A DNA stretch of 64,000 nt, taken from contig CAWFPL010000002.1 in NCBI GenBank assembly GCA_963817785.1, positions 1,302,001-1,366,000 of the forward strand, in the 5' to 3' direction. The notes under the pieces are model-generated. The model did not search any database, had not been told where the DNA came from, and saw only the letters and a list, made by a program, of their open reading frames with translations. Below, in pieces: positions 1 through 7,921 of this stretch. The stretch comes from JAKALD01 sp963817785. GTDB taxonomy: Bacteria; Pseudomonadota; Gammaproteobacteria; Burkholderiales; SG8-39. The stretch's first letter is position 1. The number at the start of each line of letters is the position of its first letter. Position numbers and translations under genes: made by a program.

Positions 1-2
1 GA

Positions 3-176
3 TGCGCCAATGCGGGCCTGGCGCTGCTTGCGCCCGGCATGGCGCTCGGAGTGCGCTCGCTCGCGGTCGCGGGCGGCATGCTGCTTTGGATTTCGCTCGC
101 GCTGTTCGCGCTGCGGCTGTGGCCGGTGCTGTGGCCGCGGCCGGCACCCCCGAGCGGGAGCGTGCCTTCGGCCTGA
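3..176 (+). CDS. C-terminal end of a membrane protein, probably NnrS family (partial)
   Basis: Only the last 57 codons are present; the gene begins before the window. The reading frame is open from base 3 to a TGA at 174-176. It encodes hydrophobic segments rich in Leu, Ala and Gly, then a Pro-rich tail (LWPRPAPPSGS). The final helix followed by a short Pro/Arg tail resembles the end of NnrS-type heme- and copper-containing membrane proteins linked to NO metabolism, and NO-related genes surround it. It converges with the next gene, only 3 bases away. With so little sequence, any polytopic membrane protein remains possible. Confidence 0.5.
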   Translation, partial: CANAGLALLAPGMALGVRSLAVAGGMLLWISLALFALRLWPVLWPRPAPPSGSVPSA

Positions 177-179
177 AGC

Positions 180-1529
180 CTACGGCGAGGGGCTGCTGCG
201 CCGTGCCGGCAGCTCGTTCGGGGCCGAGCCGGCATCGATCCGGGAGGGCGATGGCGCGGGGCGTGACCGGATGAATGCGCGCAGCACCTTGATGAGGTTG
301 GCCTCGAGCAGCATGCCGCTCGCACCGAGCGCGAACGCGGCAGGATTGGCGAGCGCCGCGGGCCAGGCAACCGCGGCGACGAGCAGCGCCAACGCCGCGA
401 AGTGAGCCCAGAATTGGAGTCGCTGCTCTGCCTGGCCGAGGATCTGGTTCATGTTGGGAGCCTGGCCCGCGGTACGGCTTGCCGACTGCAGGTGAAACCA
501 GGCGAGAAACGGCATGATCTTGTAGAGCATGCCGTTGATGATCGAGCCGGCAAAGCCGAGCAACGCGAGCAGGCCGATTAGCATATCGGCGCGCTCCGGG
601 AACGCTGCCGGCGCCAGGATGCGAAGTGCCCAGAGAGCGGTGGCGGCGATCAGGCTTGCCATGCCCAGCCTCCAGTACGCGAGCGTGATGTCGGTCTGCC
701 GTCGCTTGCGCCGCTGCTGCAGCACGATCGTCGTCGCGCCGAACGAAATGTAGGCGCCAGCCAGTGCGAGCGCGCAGAGGTCGGCTGCCGGCCGCCACGC
801 ACCGCCGAGCCAGGACGCGCCGGACCAGAGCACGAGCAGTCCGAACACGATCGCCCCAAGGTACCGCACCATGGCGCGCGGATACGCCGGCGTGAGCTGG
901 AACATCGGCACAACCTGATAGGCCACGCCGAGGGCGAGCAGTCCCGTCCAGCCGAGCAGCGCCCACGCGGGGTGCAGGTCGGCGAAAGCGGCAGGCAGCG
1001 CGATCCCCCAGCCTGATCTCGAGGCGAGCGCGACACCCAGCGTCGCGGCCAAGGCGAGCGACAGGAAGGCCAGCCGGAGCACCCGAACCGTGGTATTCCT
1101 CACCCGCGAGCGCCACAAGCCCGCCGCCACTGCGCCGAGAAAGACCGCAAAGCCTGCCCCAAGCAGCGCGGCTCCAGCTTTGAACAGCCATGCGGCTGCG
1201 AACACGAACCCGGCCGCGAGGGACAACGTGCCGAGGCCGAGGGCGGCATGGACGACCGCTGCGACCGCGAGCGGCCGCGGAATCGGCGCGCCAGCGAGCA
1301 CGGGGAGCAGCTGCATGACGGCCCCGACCATCACCATCGACATGAACCCGAGCGTGAACAGGTGAGTCAGGGCAAGCGCCGCGGGCGTCAGGCGCCATTG
1401 CAGCGCCTCGGGCCCGCGCCACAAAAGCAGCGCCGCGGCGAGCACGAGAAACAGCGGCGCGCTGAGGAAGAAGCGAAACGGCACCGAGATCGGGGGTGCC
1501 TGATCGAGCCGCAGCCCGGCCTGAATCAT
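180..1529 (-). CDS. Polytopic membrane protein, NO/heme-copper-oxidase-like
   Basis: A protein of 449 aa with about 12 predicted membrane helices and a short polar C-terminus. Helix-embedded His residues are visible in THLFTLGFMSMV (near residue 55) and in MPFLAWFHLQ (near residue 340), a pattern like the heme-ligating helices of NnrS and oxidase-like proteins. No enzymatic motif is recognised. It lies downstream of a hemerythrin gene on the same strand, 60 bases away, beside an NnrS-like gene end, so a role in NO response is inferred from context. The ATG at 1529 is the first start after the hemerythrin stop. The function is uncertain. Confidence 0.6.
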   Translation of the reverse strand: MIQAGLRLDQAPPISVPFRFFLSAPLFLVLAAALLLWRGPEALQWRLTPAALALTHLFTLGFMSMVMVGAVMQLLPVLAGAPIPRPLAVAAVVHAALGLGTLSLAAGFVFAAAWLFKAGAALLGAGFAVFLGAVAAGLWRSRVRNTTVRVLRLAFLSLALAATLGVALASRSGWGIALPAAFADLHPAWALLGWTGLLALGVAYQVVPMFQLTPAYPRAMVRYLGAIVFGLLVLWSGASWLGGAWRPAADLCALALAGAYISFGATTIVLQQRRKRRQTDITLAYWRLGMASLIAATALWALRILAPAAFPERADMLIGLLALLGFAGSIINGMLYKIMPFLAWFHLQSASRTAGQAPNMNQILGQAEQRLQFWAHFAALALLVAAVAWPAALANPAAFALGASGMLLEANLIKVLRAFIRSRPAPSPSRIDAGSAPNELPARRSSPSP

Positions 1530-1589
1530 GTGGGCATCCCGAAGCGCAATGCGCGCCCGCGCGCTAGCCGCGGCTTCGGCGGCGCGTGC

Positions 1590-2030
1590 TCAGCAGGCTG
1601 CGCTTTGCAGCCGCTCGAGAAGCTGCGCGGCATCGTCCCCGAGCGCCTGGTCGAGCATGGGATACATCATGCTCTCCTCCTTGATGTTGTGCTGCTGCAG
1701 GAGGATGAGCAGCGTCTCGGACGCCCCGAGGTATTGCGCGGCGTCCCGCGCCTCGGCCGCCGCGCGCATCTGCGCGAACATGCCGCGCATCTGCTCGTGC
1801 TCCATGCGCATGGTCGCGGTCGGTCCGCCGCTCATGCCGGTCCGGTCCTCGAAGGCCGGAAACAGCAGTTCCTCCTCCATCGCGATGTGGTGCTCAATCT
1901 CGGCCAGGAAGATTCCGGCTTCGCGCTGCAGGCCGGTCCAGTCCGCGGCAGCGGCCTTCTCCTCGGCGCGCACGAACGCGGCGTCGCAGTCCTTGTGGTG
2001 CCTGGTCATGTAATCGCCGATGAGCTCCAT
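1590..2030 (-). CDS. Hemerythrin HHE-domain protein
   Basis: A 146-aa helical protein with the hemerythrin-like pattern: HHKDC near residue 11, EIEHHIAMEEELLFP near 45-60, HEQM near 78, and a C-terminal QQHNIKEESMMYP. These His and Glu residues are the expected ligands of a non-heme diiron site that binds O2 or NO. It starts 24 bases after the ferredoxin gene bzdM stops, so it may be read from the benzoyl-CoA reductase operon. A protective role (O2 or NO scavenging near an oxygen-sensitive enzyme) is inference. An RBS-like AGGAGA lies just upstream of the ATG. Confidence 0.85.
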   Translation of the reverse strand: MELIGDYMTRHHKDCDAAFVRAEEKAAAADWTGLQREAGIFLAEIEHHIAMEEELLFPAFEDRTGMSGGPTATMRMEHEQMRGMFAQMRAAAEARDAAQYLGASETLLILLQQHNIKEESMMYPMLDQALGDDAAQLLERLQSAAC

Positions 2031-2054
2031 GATGTCTCCTGTCGGAAGGGCGGT

Positions 2055-2381
2055 CTATGCGCGTTTCAGCAGCGGCAGCTTGTCGCGCACGTCCGCAAAG
2101 TGGTTCGCCTCGGGCAGGGGATCGACCTTGCGCGTGATCGGCGGCCAGTCCTTCGCCAGTTCGGCGTTGAGCGCGGTGTATTGCTGCAATCCGGGCGGGA
2201 CATCGGCATCGGCGTAGATGGCCTCCACCGGACACTCCGGCACGCACACGCCGCAGTCGATGCATTCGTCGGGATGGATGACGAGGAAGTTTGCGCCTTC
2301 GTGGAAGGCGTCCACGGGGCATACCTCGACGCAATCGGTGTGTTTGCAGTTGATGCAGGCTTCGGTGACGACGTAGGTCAT
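2055..2381 (-). CDS. bzdM: Ferredoxin of the benzoyl-CoA reductase operon
   Basis: A 108-aa protein with two cluster motifs: Cys9, 12, 17 and 21 followed by Pro, and Cys40, 43, 46 and 50 followed by Pro. It resembles the FdxA-type bacterial ferredoxins with a C-terminal extension. It is the last gene of a bzdN-O-P-Q-M series, the same order as in Azoarcus, where this ferredoxin donates low-potential electrons to benzoyl-CoA reductase. The gap to bzdQ is 28 bases, consistent with one transcript. A second, similar ferredoxin is encoded at 10937-11260, so the two could partly substitute for each other. Confidence 0.88.
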   Translation of the reverse strand: MTYVVTEACINCKHTDCVEVCPVDAFHEGANFLVIHPDECIDCGVCVPECPVEAIYADADVPPGLQQYTALNAELAKDWPPITRKVDPLPEANHFADVRDKLPLLKRA

Positions 2382-2409
2382 TGCTGAGTCCTTTGCGCGA
2401 CTATGCCCC

Positions 2410-3375
2410 TCAGGCCGCGGCTTGGAGCGGCTTCTGAGCGGCTTTCACGACGACCGGGCATTCACCGGTAGCGCGGCAAGGCTCGACGCGCCGTTTCGGT
2501 ACGCTCGCAGACCAACGGTGCACCGTCGCGGCTCCGCCGGGCCCCTGCTGCGCCGCCGTTGGCGGGATGGGTTTGCCCTCGGCGAGCAGCTTCTCCACGC
2601 GACGCAGGCCGAGAAGCGCCGCGCCGTAGGCGCCGTTCAGCTGGCCGAGCCCGTTGGGCGCCACGTTGAGCTTCGCCTTGAGGTTGGATTCGAGCGCATC
2701 GATCATCGCCGCGTTGCGCGTCATGCCCCCCGTGAGCATGTAGCCAGGCTCGAGCCCGACGCGGCGCATGAGCTGGATCGCCCGGCCGCCCAGCGCCACC
2801 ATCGCGCCCATCACGATGTCTTCGGCAGGTATGCCCTTCGACAGATGATTGATCACCTCCGACTCCGCGAACACCGCGCACACGCTGCTGATCTGCACAG
2901 GTTTGGTCGCGCGCATGGCGTAGGGGCCGAGGTCGTCGGTGGTCAGCCCGAGGTAGCGCGCGGTTTTCTCGAGGAATGCGCCGGTGCCGGCGGCGCACTT
3001 GTCGTTGAGGCGAAACGCCTTCACCCGGCCTTCTGCGTCGACCTTGATCGCCTTGATGTCCTGGCCCCCGATGTCGAGAATGGTGCGCGTATCGGGAAAA
3101 AGGTGCACGGCGGCTCGCGCGTGCGCGGTGAGCTCGGTGATCTGAGTATGTCGAAACGCCACGGTGTAGCGACCGTAACCGGTCGCCCCCACGTAGCTGA
3201 TCGCGGAGCGGTCCAGGCCGCAATCCTTGAGCAACTCCACGAATACCGCCTCCGAAGCCTGCGCCAGCTTGAAGCCCGTGCGGCGCACCGCGGTGCCGAG
3301 TACCTCGTGCCGCGCGTTGAGCGCGATCGCCTTGCTATAGGTCGATCCGATGTCGATGCCTACGACGTTTAGCAT
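2410..3375 (-). CDS. bzdQ: Benzoyl-CoA reductase, ATP-binding subunit BzdQ
   Basis: A 321-aa member of the BcrA/BadG/HgdC ASKHA ATPase family. Visible motifs are phosphate-1 GIDIGSTYSK (6-15), phosphate-2 DIGGQDIKAI (101-110), the cluster-binding segment NDKCAAGTG with Cys127, a second cluster Cys at 166 (CAVFAESE), and the adenosine motif GGMTRN (216-221). In class I reductases, two such subunits bridge one [4Fe-4S] cluster and couple ATP hydrolysis to electron transfer into the catalytic pair. It follows bzdP by 9 bases. A C-terminal extension of about 50 residues carries two extra Cys and ends in an Ala-rich tail, beyond the usual fold. Confidence 0.92.
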   Translation of the reverse strand: MLNVVGIDIGSTYSKAIALNARHEVLGTAVRRTGFKLAQASEAVFVELLKDCGLDRSAISYVGATGYGRYTVAFRHTQITELTAHARAAVHLFPDTRTILDIGGQDIKAIKVDAEGRVKAFRLNDKCAAGTGAFLEKTARYLGLTTDDLGPYAMRATKPVQISSVCAVFAESEVINHLSKGIPAEDIVMGAMVALGGRAIQLMRRVGLEPGYMLTGGMTRNAAMIDALESNLKAKLNVAPNGLGQLNGAYGAALLGLRRVEKLLAEGKPIPPTAAQQGPGGAATVHRWSASVPKRRVEPCRATGECPVVVKAAQKPLQAAA

Positions 3376-3384
3376 GTGCCTCTC

Positions 3385-4197
3385 CTATGCGGCCATGGCT
3401 GCCGGCCGCGCCTGGGCCCCCAAGGCGCGATCGTGCGAGAACAGCGCGGCCCCCAGTGCGCCGCAGAAATGCGCATCGGGACTCACGTTGATCTTCATTC
3501 CCGCCGCCTGCTCGATCAGCTTCACGATGGCCACGTTGCGGCTCACCCCGCCGGTGAACGTCACCTCCGACTCGATGCCGACGCGGCGCGCGAGCGAGAC
3601 GCAGCGGCTGGTGATCGCCTGATGCACGCCCATCAGCACGTCCTCCGGCAGCATGCCCTTGGCAAGATGACTGATGATCTCCGACTCGGCGAACACCGTG
3701 CAGGTCGTGGTGATACGCACGGGATTCTGCGATTTGAGCGCGAGGGGCCCGAGCTCCGAGAGCGGCATCTCGAGCGCGTACGAGGCGGCCCCGAGAAAGC
3801 GCCCGGTGCCTGCGGCGCACTTGTCGTTCATTGTGAAGTCGCCGACCTGACCATCGGGTTTGACGCGAATCGCCTTGGTGTCTTGACCGCCGATGTCGAT
3901 GACGGTGCGGGTCGCCGGGAACAGCGCGACGGCGCCACGCGCATGACAGCTGATTTCGGTGACCTGCTCGTGGCCGAAGGTCACGTTGTAGCGGCCGTAA
4001 CCCGTGCCGGCGATGTAAAGGACCTGATCCTCGGTGATACCGGCGTCCGCGAGCGCGGCGTTGAACGCGTCCTGCGCGACGGTCAGCATGCTGGTCTCCA
4101 TGTCGAGCAGCGCGCGCCCGACGATGGTCCTGTTCTGGTCGATGATCAGCGCCTTGGTCTGCGTGGACCCGACATCGACTCCGGCAACGTATTTCAT
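3385..4197 (-). CDS. bzdP: Benzoyl-CoA reductase, ATP-binding subunit BzdP
   Basis: A 270-aa ASKHA ATPase of the BcrA/BcrD family: GVDVGSTQTK (6-15), DIGGQDTKAI (101-110), NDKCAAGTG with Cys127, CTVFAESE with Cys166, and GGVSRN (216-221). It is collinear with BzdQ through the core, as expected for the heterodimeric electron activase of benzoyl-CoA reductase. The ATG at 4197 overlaps the bzdO stop as ATGA, implying translational coupling. Longer upstream extensions of this frame lie inside bzdO and are not coding. Confidence 0.92.
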   Translation of the reverse strand: MKYVAGVDVGSTQTKALIIDQNRTIVGRALLDMETSMLTVAQDAFNAALADAGITEDQVLYIAGTGYGRYNVTFGHEQVTEISCHARGAVALFPATRTVIDIGGQDTKAIRVKPDGQVGDFTMNDKCAAGTGRFLGAASYALEMPLSELGPLALKSQNPVRITTTCTVFAESEIISHLAKGMLPEDVLMGVHQAITSRCVSLARRVGIESEVTFTGGVSRNVAIVKLIEQAAGMKINVSPDAHFCGALGAALFSHDRALGAQARPAAMAA

Positions 4198-5549
4198 GCG
4201 GCCCTCCCGGCTGAGGCGGGAACGGTCTTGGCCGCGAGGGGCGCGCCGCCGCCGCGCTGATGTAGCGTCTCGAAGAACGCGTCGACGCGGTTCTTGATCT
4301 GCGCGTCCGACCAGTAGCGCGGGTCGATGAGATCGGATTCGATGTAAAGGCTCGGCACGTTCAGCCGCTTGTTGAGATAGTCGCGCGTATCGGCCATGCC
4401 GGAGGATACGAAGCGGCAGCTCTTGATGCCGTGAAAGACGATTCCGTCGACGTCGTAATCCCTGATCTGCTGCGCCAGGCGTTCGTGCGCAAAGAACTGG
4501 TTGGAGAGGCCCCGCTGCGCGGCGAGCGCGGTCACCTCGGCAAGGCTCTCGAGCGGCCGCGAGGTGTCGTAGACCAACTCTCCCGCATCCATCCCGCCCG
4601 CGGCGAAAGTGAGGTAGTCGGAGTAGGCGAACACGCCGCCCCAGGTCTCGAACAGCTCCACCAGGCGCCGCATGGAAACGTAACAGGGCGTGCCCGAGAA
4701 CAGCAGCCTGAAGCGCTCCTGGGCGACGCGGCCTTCGCCGCGCGCCACCTTGGCCTTCAGCTGCTCTTCGAGCCGGCGCATGAACTCGACGCCCTCGGGC
4801 GCCCCGCGGTATACGTTCATGATGCCGATATAGGTCAGGCCGTCCAGCATCGCGTTGTACGGCGCCGGGCACACCCGGTTGAGCGCCATGACGTTGTTCC
4901 AGTGGAACACCATCTTGTTGACGCGTTCCTCGACTTCCGCCAGCCGATCCATGTCGAAGCGCTTGCCGGTGATCTTTTCGCACTTCCCGATGAGATCGCG
5001 GAACTGCGCCTCGACCCAGCGCGAGTCGGCCGCGTGCTGCGCATCACCCGGCCGAACCTGCCAGCCCGCCGCGCGCTGCCCGGGGAGGTCGAGCACGAAA
5101 GCCGGCGTCTTGAGCAATCGCTCCCAGATCTCGGCCCACTTGATGAAGGTGCTGCACATGTTCGAGGCTATGGCGATGTGCGCCTTGGGAATGCGCCCGG
5201 CCGGATGCTCATGTTCCTTGAGGATCAGGCCGACGTCTGCCTTGACGTAGGAGCACACGTCCGGCGACATGCCGTAGTCCTCGGACAGGCGTATGTACTC
5301 CTCGGATGCCTTGCGCACGCCGGTCTGCAGCGAGTTGATTTCCGGAAACACGAGCTGGAAATCGAAGGTGCGCAGGATTTCGACCGCGTTGCCCATCACG
5401 AAGACGTTGGCCACGTGCTGCCCGCGCTCGGGCGCCTGCGCCAGGCCCGTATACCAGTCCTTGATGAGGCGTTGGCCTTCCGCGCGCGGGTCGAAGGCCG
5501 CTGCCGCGACCTGGCGGGTCGGGGCGGCGTCGAGAACTTCGGTCGTCAT
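4194..5549 (-). CDS. bzdO: Benzoyl-CoA reductase, catalytic subunit BzdO
   Basis: A 451-aa protein of the 2-hydroxyacyl-CoA dehydratase / BcrB family. Candidate cluster Cys include Cys99 (SPDVCSYV), Cys132 (SNMCST), a GTPCYVS segment near residue 300 and a GIKSCRFVSSG segment near residue 380, the last being typical of the family. With BzdN it forms the substrate-reducing module that dearomatises benzoyl-CoA to cyclohexadienoyl-CoA, the central step of anaerobic aromatic degradation. It begins 13 bases after bzdN ends. It is assigned to bzd rather than to a generic dehydratase because it sits between BzdN-like and BzdPQ-like partners in the known order. Confidence 0.9.
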   Translation of the reverse strand: MTTEVLDAAPTRQVAAAAFDPRAEGQRLIKDWYTGLAQAPERGQHVANVFVMGNAVEILRTFDFQLVFPEINSLQTGVRKASEEYIRLSEDYGMSPDVCSYVKADVGLILKEHEHPAGRIPKAHIAIASNMCSTFIKWAEIWERLLKTPAFVLDLPGQRAAGWQVRPGDAQHAADSRWVEAQFRDLIGKCEKITGKRFDMDRLAEVEERVNKMVFHWNNVMALNRVCPAPYNAMLDGLTYIGIMNVYRGAPEGVEFMRRLEEQLKAKVARGEGRVAQERFRLLFSGTPCYVSMRRLVELFETWGGVFAYSDYLTFAAGGMDAGELVYDTSRPLESLAEVTALAAQRGLSNQFFAHERLAQQIRDYDVDGIVFHGIKSCRFVSSGMADTRDYLNKRLNVPSLYIESDLIDPRYWSDAQIKNRVDAFFETLHQRGGGAPLAAKTVPASAGRAA

Positions 5550-5562
5550 GGCATTCCTCCTC

Positions 5563-6741
5563 TTACGCGAGCGCGAACAACAGGGATTCGGCGAAGGTCT
5601 CGAGCTGCATCGCCATCTGCTCGAACGAGGTCATCTTCTCCTCGAATTCGAGCACCAGGTACTGAATGTGTTCCTGGTCGAGGTGCTTGGACCAGGCGAT
5701 TTGCTCGTCGAGGCCCGGTTCGCAGAATTTCGCCGCCGTGAGAATCGCGGCATCCGCCTTGCTCGCGCGCATCATCTCCATGAGGTAGCCCTCCTTGGTC
5801 TTGCGCGCGTCGTGCTGGACCGGGCTGGCCGCGGAACGCTCGACAAAGCTCTCGGCGAGCGCCCAGATGGGGTCGCCGGAATCCGGGACATCGGCGGTGA
5901 GCCAGCGCAGACCGATCAGAAGGTCGTCGTCCACCACGTAACAGTTGTCGTCGATCGCCTCGAGCATCTCGAGAGGGGGCTGTTCGCAAAAGCCTCCCAC
6001 GAACACGACCCGAGGCTTGTCCTGGGCCCGCAGACTGCGATGGCGGAGGGCATCCAGGGCGCGCCCGAGCAGGGCGTTGTGCTCCTCGCAGGGCATGCGC
6101 GTACGCGCGCGCGTGAGCAGGTAGGACTCGGTGCAGCTCAGCTTCCACGGTTCGTCGCGGCGCACGGCGTAGAGCTCGCGCAGGAGCTGCCGATTGCGGT
6201 TGTAGGTGCGGATGCTCGTTCGCAGGGCCTCGTCCCCGACGCTGCGCCCGGTCTTCTTCTCCAATTCGCCACGCAGACGCTGGTACTCGGCGGCGATGTA
6301 GCGAACCGCTCCCGCGGTGTTCACGTTCTGCGGCAGATACAGGATCTGGGAGAGCTGCTCCGGGAAGTTGCGCGACCAGATTCCGGCGAGGTGCTTGGCG
6401 GCATCGCAGATCGGATGGGTGATGAACCCGGTCAGGCCCTGCAAGGAGCCGTTCAGGCCGAGCTCCGCGGTCGAGCGGCAGATGGAGCATACGAACGAGC
6501 CCATGCGGGCGTCGGCGTGCTTCAACTCGAGCCGGTTGCCGCCGCCGAGGACGTTGATCGGGAGGAGGCCGGCGGCGTGCGCGATCTCCTCGGGGAAGTA
6601 CACCGGAAAGTGCCCCAGCATGCCGGTAAAGCCCTCGGGGAGGTTCCCGGCGTCCGGAAGCGGCGCCTGGCGCACGGCGTTGCAGCGGTCGAGCACGTCG
6701 TCGAGCTCGGTTTCGTGATCGTACGGAATCTGGGCTGTCAC
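5563..6741 (-). CDS. bzdN: Benzoyl-CoA reductase, catalytic subunit BzdN
   Basis: A 392-aa 2-hydroxyacyl-CoA dehydratase family subunit (BcrC-like). The CSICRS motif (Cys85, Cys88), Cys112 in HPICDAAK and GGFCEQPPLE near residue 265 are the expected cluster ligands. It is the first gene of the operon. The upstream region carries a perfect FNR box and a matching -10 element (6786-6833), so expression is probably anaerobic. The downstream pathway genes found in Azoarcus (bzdWXY, bzdA) and the regulator bzdR are not in this window. Confidence 0.9.
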   Translation of the reverse strand: MTAQIPYDHETELDDVLDRCNAVRQAPLPDAGNLPEGFTGMLGHFPVYFPEEIAHAAGLLPINVLGGGNRLELKHADARMGSFVCSICRSTAELGLNGSLQGLTGFITHPICDAAKHLAGIWSRNFPEQLSQILYLPQNVNTAGAVRYIAAEYQRLRGELEKKTGRSVGDEALRTSIRTYNRNRQLLRELYAVRRDEPWKLSCTESYLLTRARTRMPCEEHNALLGRALDALRHRSLRAQDKPRVVFVGGFCEQPPLEMLEAIDDNCYVVDDDLLIGLRWLTADVPDSGDPIWALAESFVERSAASPVQHDARKTKEGYLMEMMRASKADAAILTAAKFCEPGLDEQIAWSKHLDQEHIQYLVLEFEEKMTSFEQMAMQLETFAESLLFALA

Positions 6742-6764
6742 CGCTGTTCTCCTCGCGGTCTCTA

Positions 6765-6774
6765 AATACGTATT
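6765..6774. promoter_or_regulatory. Perfect 10-bp palindrome in the bzdN leader
   Basis: AATACGTATT is self-complementary and lies just downstream of the predicted bzdN start site, at about +12 to +21. A repressor operator would fit this place. No known consensus is matched, so this is only a candidate. Confidence 0.3.
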
Positions 6775-6792
6775 ACGGTACCGCTTTACGCA

Positions 6793-6798
6793 ATTATG
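6793..6798 (-). promoter_or_regulatory. bzdN: Predicted -10 element of the bzdN promoter
   Basis: The minus strand reads CATAAT, one mismatch from TATAAT. A start site about 7 bases downstream (near 6786) puts the FNR box centre at about -41, the class II activator position. No good -35 hexamer is needed or seen. Confidence 0.55.
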
Positions 6799-6819
6799 GC
6801 GGGCGCACGCCTGCCAGCC

Positions 6820-6833
6820 TTGATGCAGATCAA
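6820..6833 (-). promoter_or_regulatory. Perfect FNR/AcpR-type box upstream of bzdN
   Basis: TTGATGCAGATCAA is an exact TTGAT-N4-ATCAA palindrome. In Azoarcus the bzd promoter is activated without oxygen by the FNR homolog AcpR from a box at -41.5. The spacing here, to the predicted -10, reproduces that arrangement. Confidence 0.85.
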
Positions 6834-6846
6834 ATAGTCGACGGAT

Positions 6847-7070
6847 TCAGCCGGGAATTGCGCCCGTCGTCACGGAGATGCGCTGGCGCTCGAGCTCCTG
6901 GTCGGGCGGGCCGGCGTAGATATCGTGAAGTGGAGGTCGATCTCGTCGGTCCTGCAGGCGATGCGGTAGACCCACTCGGGGTCGACCAGATTCTCGCCGA
7001 CCTCTGAGTCAAAGGCGGTGCGCTGCACTTCCAGGGCCCTTTCGCCGGCAGGCGCTGCGCGCTCGCTCAT
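6847..7070 (-). pseudogene. Small conserved-looking gene broken by a one-base frameshift
   Basis: The ATG at 7070 lies 2 bases after the DUF2249 stop, as in an operon. The first 48 residues read well (SEVGENLVDPEWVYRIA, RTDEIDLHF). After that the same frame turns into a Thr/Ser/Ala run and stops near 6870, while another frame continues plausibly (DIYAGPPDQELERQRISV) to a TGA at 6847. One missing base near 6925 would join them into about 74 aa. I do not recognise the family. It could be a true mutation or a sequencing error. Confidence 0.5.
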
Positions 7071-7072
7071 CC

Positions 7073-7300
7073 CTAGCGGCGGCCGATCCTCACGCGCCAC
7101 ACTTCAGGCCCTTCTTCGAGGTAGTGCCAGTCGACGCCCGAGCCGCGCTCTGCCTGGAGCTGATAGAAGAGCGGCTTGGGGTCGTGGTCGTTGACCAGCT
7201 CGAAACCCTCCCCGGGCTCGAGCGCGTCGAACGTGCGGAAGATCAGTGGATGCCGCTCGCGCGGCATGATCGTGCGAACGTCCAGTATGGATTGCGTCAT
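7073..7300 (-). CDS. DUF2249 domain protein
   Basis: A 75-aa protein with the DUF2249 signature: LDVRTIMPRERHPLIF at the start, GEGFELVNDHDPKPL in the middle, and a C-terminal VWRVRIGRR. Such proteins usually sit beside NO- and denitrification-related genes; their biochemistry is not settled. It is divergent from nsrR, and the shared 100-base region holds two NsrR-like operators, so repression by NsrR and release by NO is the likely control. A broken small gene follows 2 bases later. Confidence 0.85.
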   Translation of the reverse strand: MTQSILDVRTIMPRERHPLIFRTFDALEPGEGFELVNDHDPKPLFYQLQAERGSGVDWHYLEEGPEVWRVRIGRR

Positions 7301-7320
7301 TGCAACCTCCCTGAGGTGAT

Positions 7321-7343
7321 AAGATGTACGCTACATGCAGCTT
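7321..7343. promoter_or_regulatory. NsrR-like operator 1
   Basis: AAGATGTACGC-TACATGCAGCTT has the half-sites AAGATGTA and AAGCTGCAT (reverse strand), matching the AAGATGYA-type NsrR palindrome. It ends 21 bases before the DUF2249 start codon. Confidence 0.65.
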
Positions 7344-7371
7344 AAAGCTAGCACGCTAATACGCTAAAAGC

Positions 7372-7390
7372 AATATGTTGGATACATCTT
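7372..7390. promoter_or_regulatory. NsrR-like operator 2
   Basis: AATATGTTGGATACATCTT contains the strong half-site TACATCTT (AAGATGTA on the other strand) and a weaker partner AATATGTT. It ends 10 bases before the nsrR ATG, fitting autorepression. Confidence 0.6.
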
Positions 7391-7400
7391 TGAGGTCGCG

Positions 7401-7868
7401 ATGCGCCTGACTACGTTTACCGATTATTCGCTCCGGGTGCTGACCTACCTGGGCACCGCGCCCGCCGGCTTCGCCACGATCGAGCAGATCGCGGGCGGAT
7501 ACGGAATCTCCGCGAATCACCTGATGAAAGTCGCTCACCAGCTCGGGCAGCTGGGGTATGTCGATACAGTGCGCGGCAAGGGCGGCGGCCTGCGTCTGGC
7601 GCGGACGCCCGAGTCCATCAGCGTGGGCGAGGTCGTGCGGCGCACCGAGGACAGTTTCGCCATCGTCGAGTGTTTCGACCAGGGCGGGGCAGATTGTGCG
7701 ATCGCGCGAAGCTGCGTCCTCAAGCAAGCCTTGCACGAGGCCATGGACGCGTTTCTGGAGGCTCTCGATCGTTATACTCTCGCCGATCTGCTCAAGCCGA
7801 GAAGATCTCTCGCGCAGATCCTGCGCATTGCGCCCGTGGCGCGGAGGACAGGGGTCGGCACCGCTTGA
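7401..7868 (+). CDS. nsrR: Rrf2-family NO-sensing repressor NsrR
   Basis: A 155-aa Rrf2 protein. The N-terminal winged helix (MRLTTFTDYSLRVLTYLG), the recognition region ISANHLMKVAHQLGQ and the wing GKGGGLRLAR match NsrR closely. Cys91, Cys99 and Cys105 are positioned to bind the [Fe-S] cluster that reacts with NO. NsrR represses NO-detoxification genes. Operator-like palindromes lie directly upstream of its own ATG and of the divergent DUF2249 gene. IscR and RirA relatives are less likely, given the NO-linked neighbourhood. Confidence 0.9.
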   Translation: MRLTTFTDYSLRVLTYLGTAPAGFATIEQIAGGYGISANHLMKVAHQLGQLGYVDTVRGKGGGLRLARTPESISVGEVVRRTEDSFAIVECFDQGGADCAIARSCVLKQALHEAMDAFLEALDRYTLADLLKPRRSLAQILRIAPVARRTGVGTA

Positions 7869-7921
7869 TCGCGACGAGAGAGAGCGCCGGACCCTGTTGA
7901 ACGTGGGGAGGAGAGTGATCG

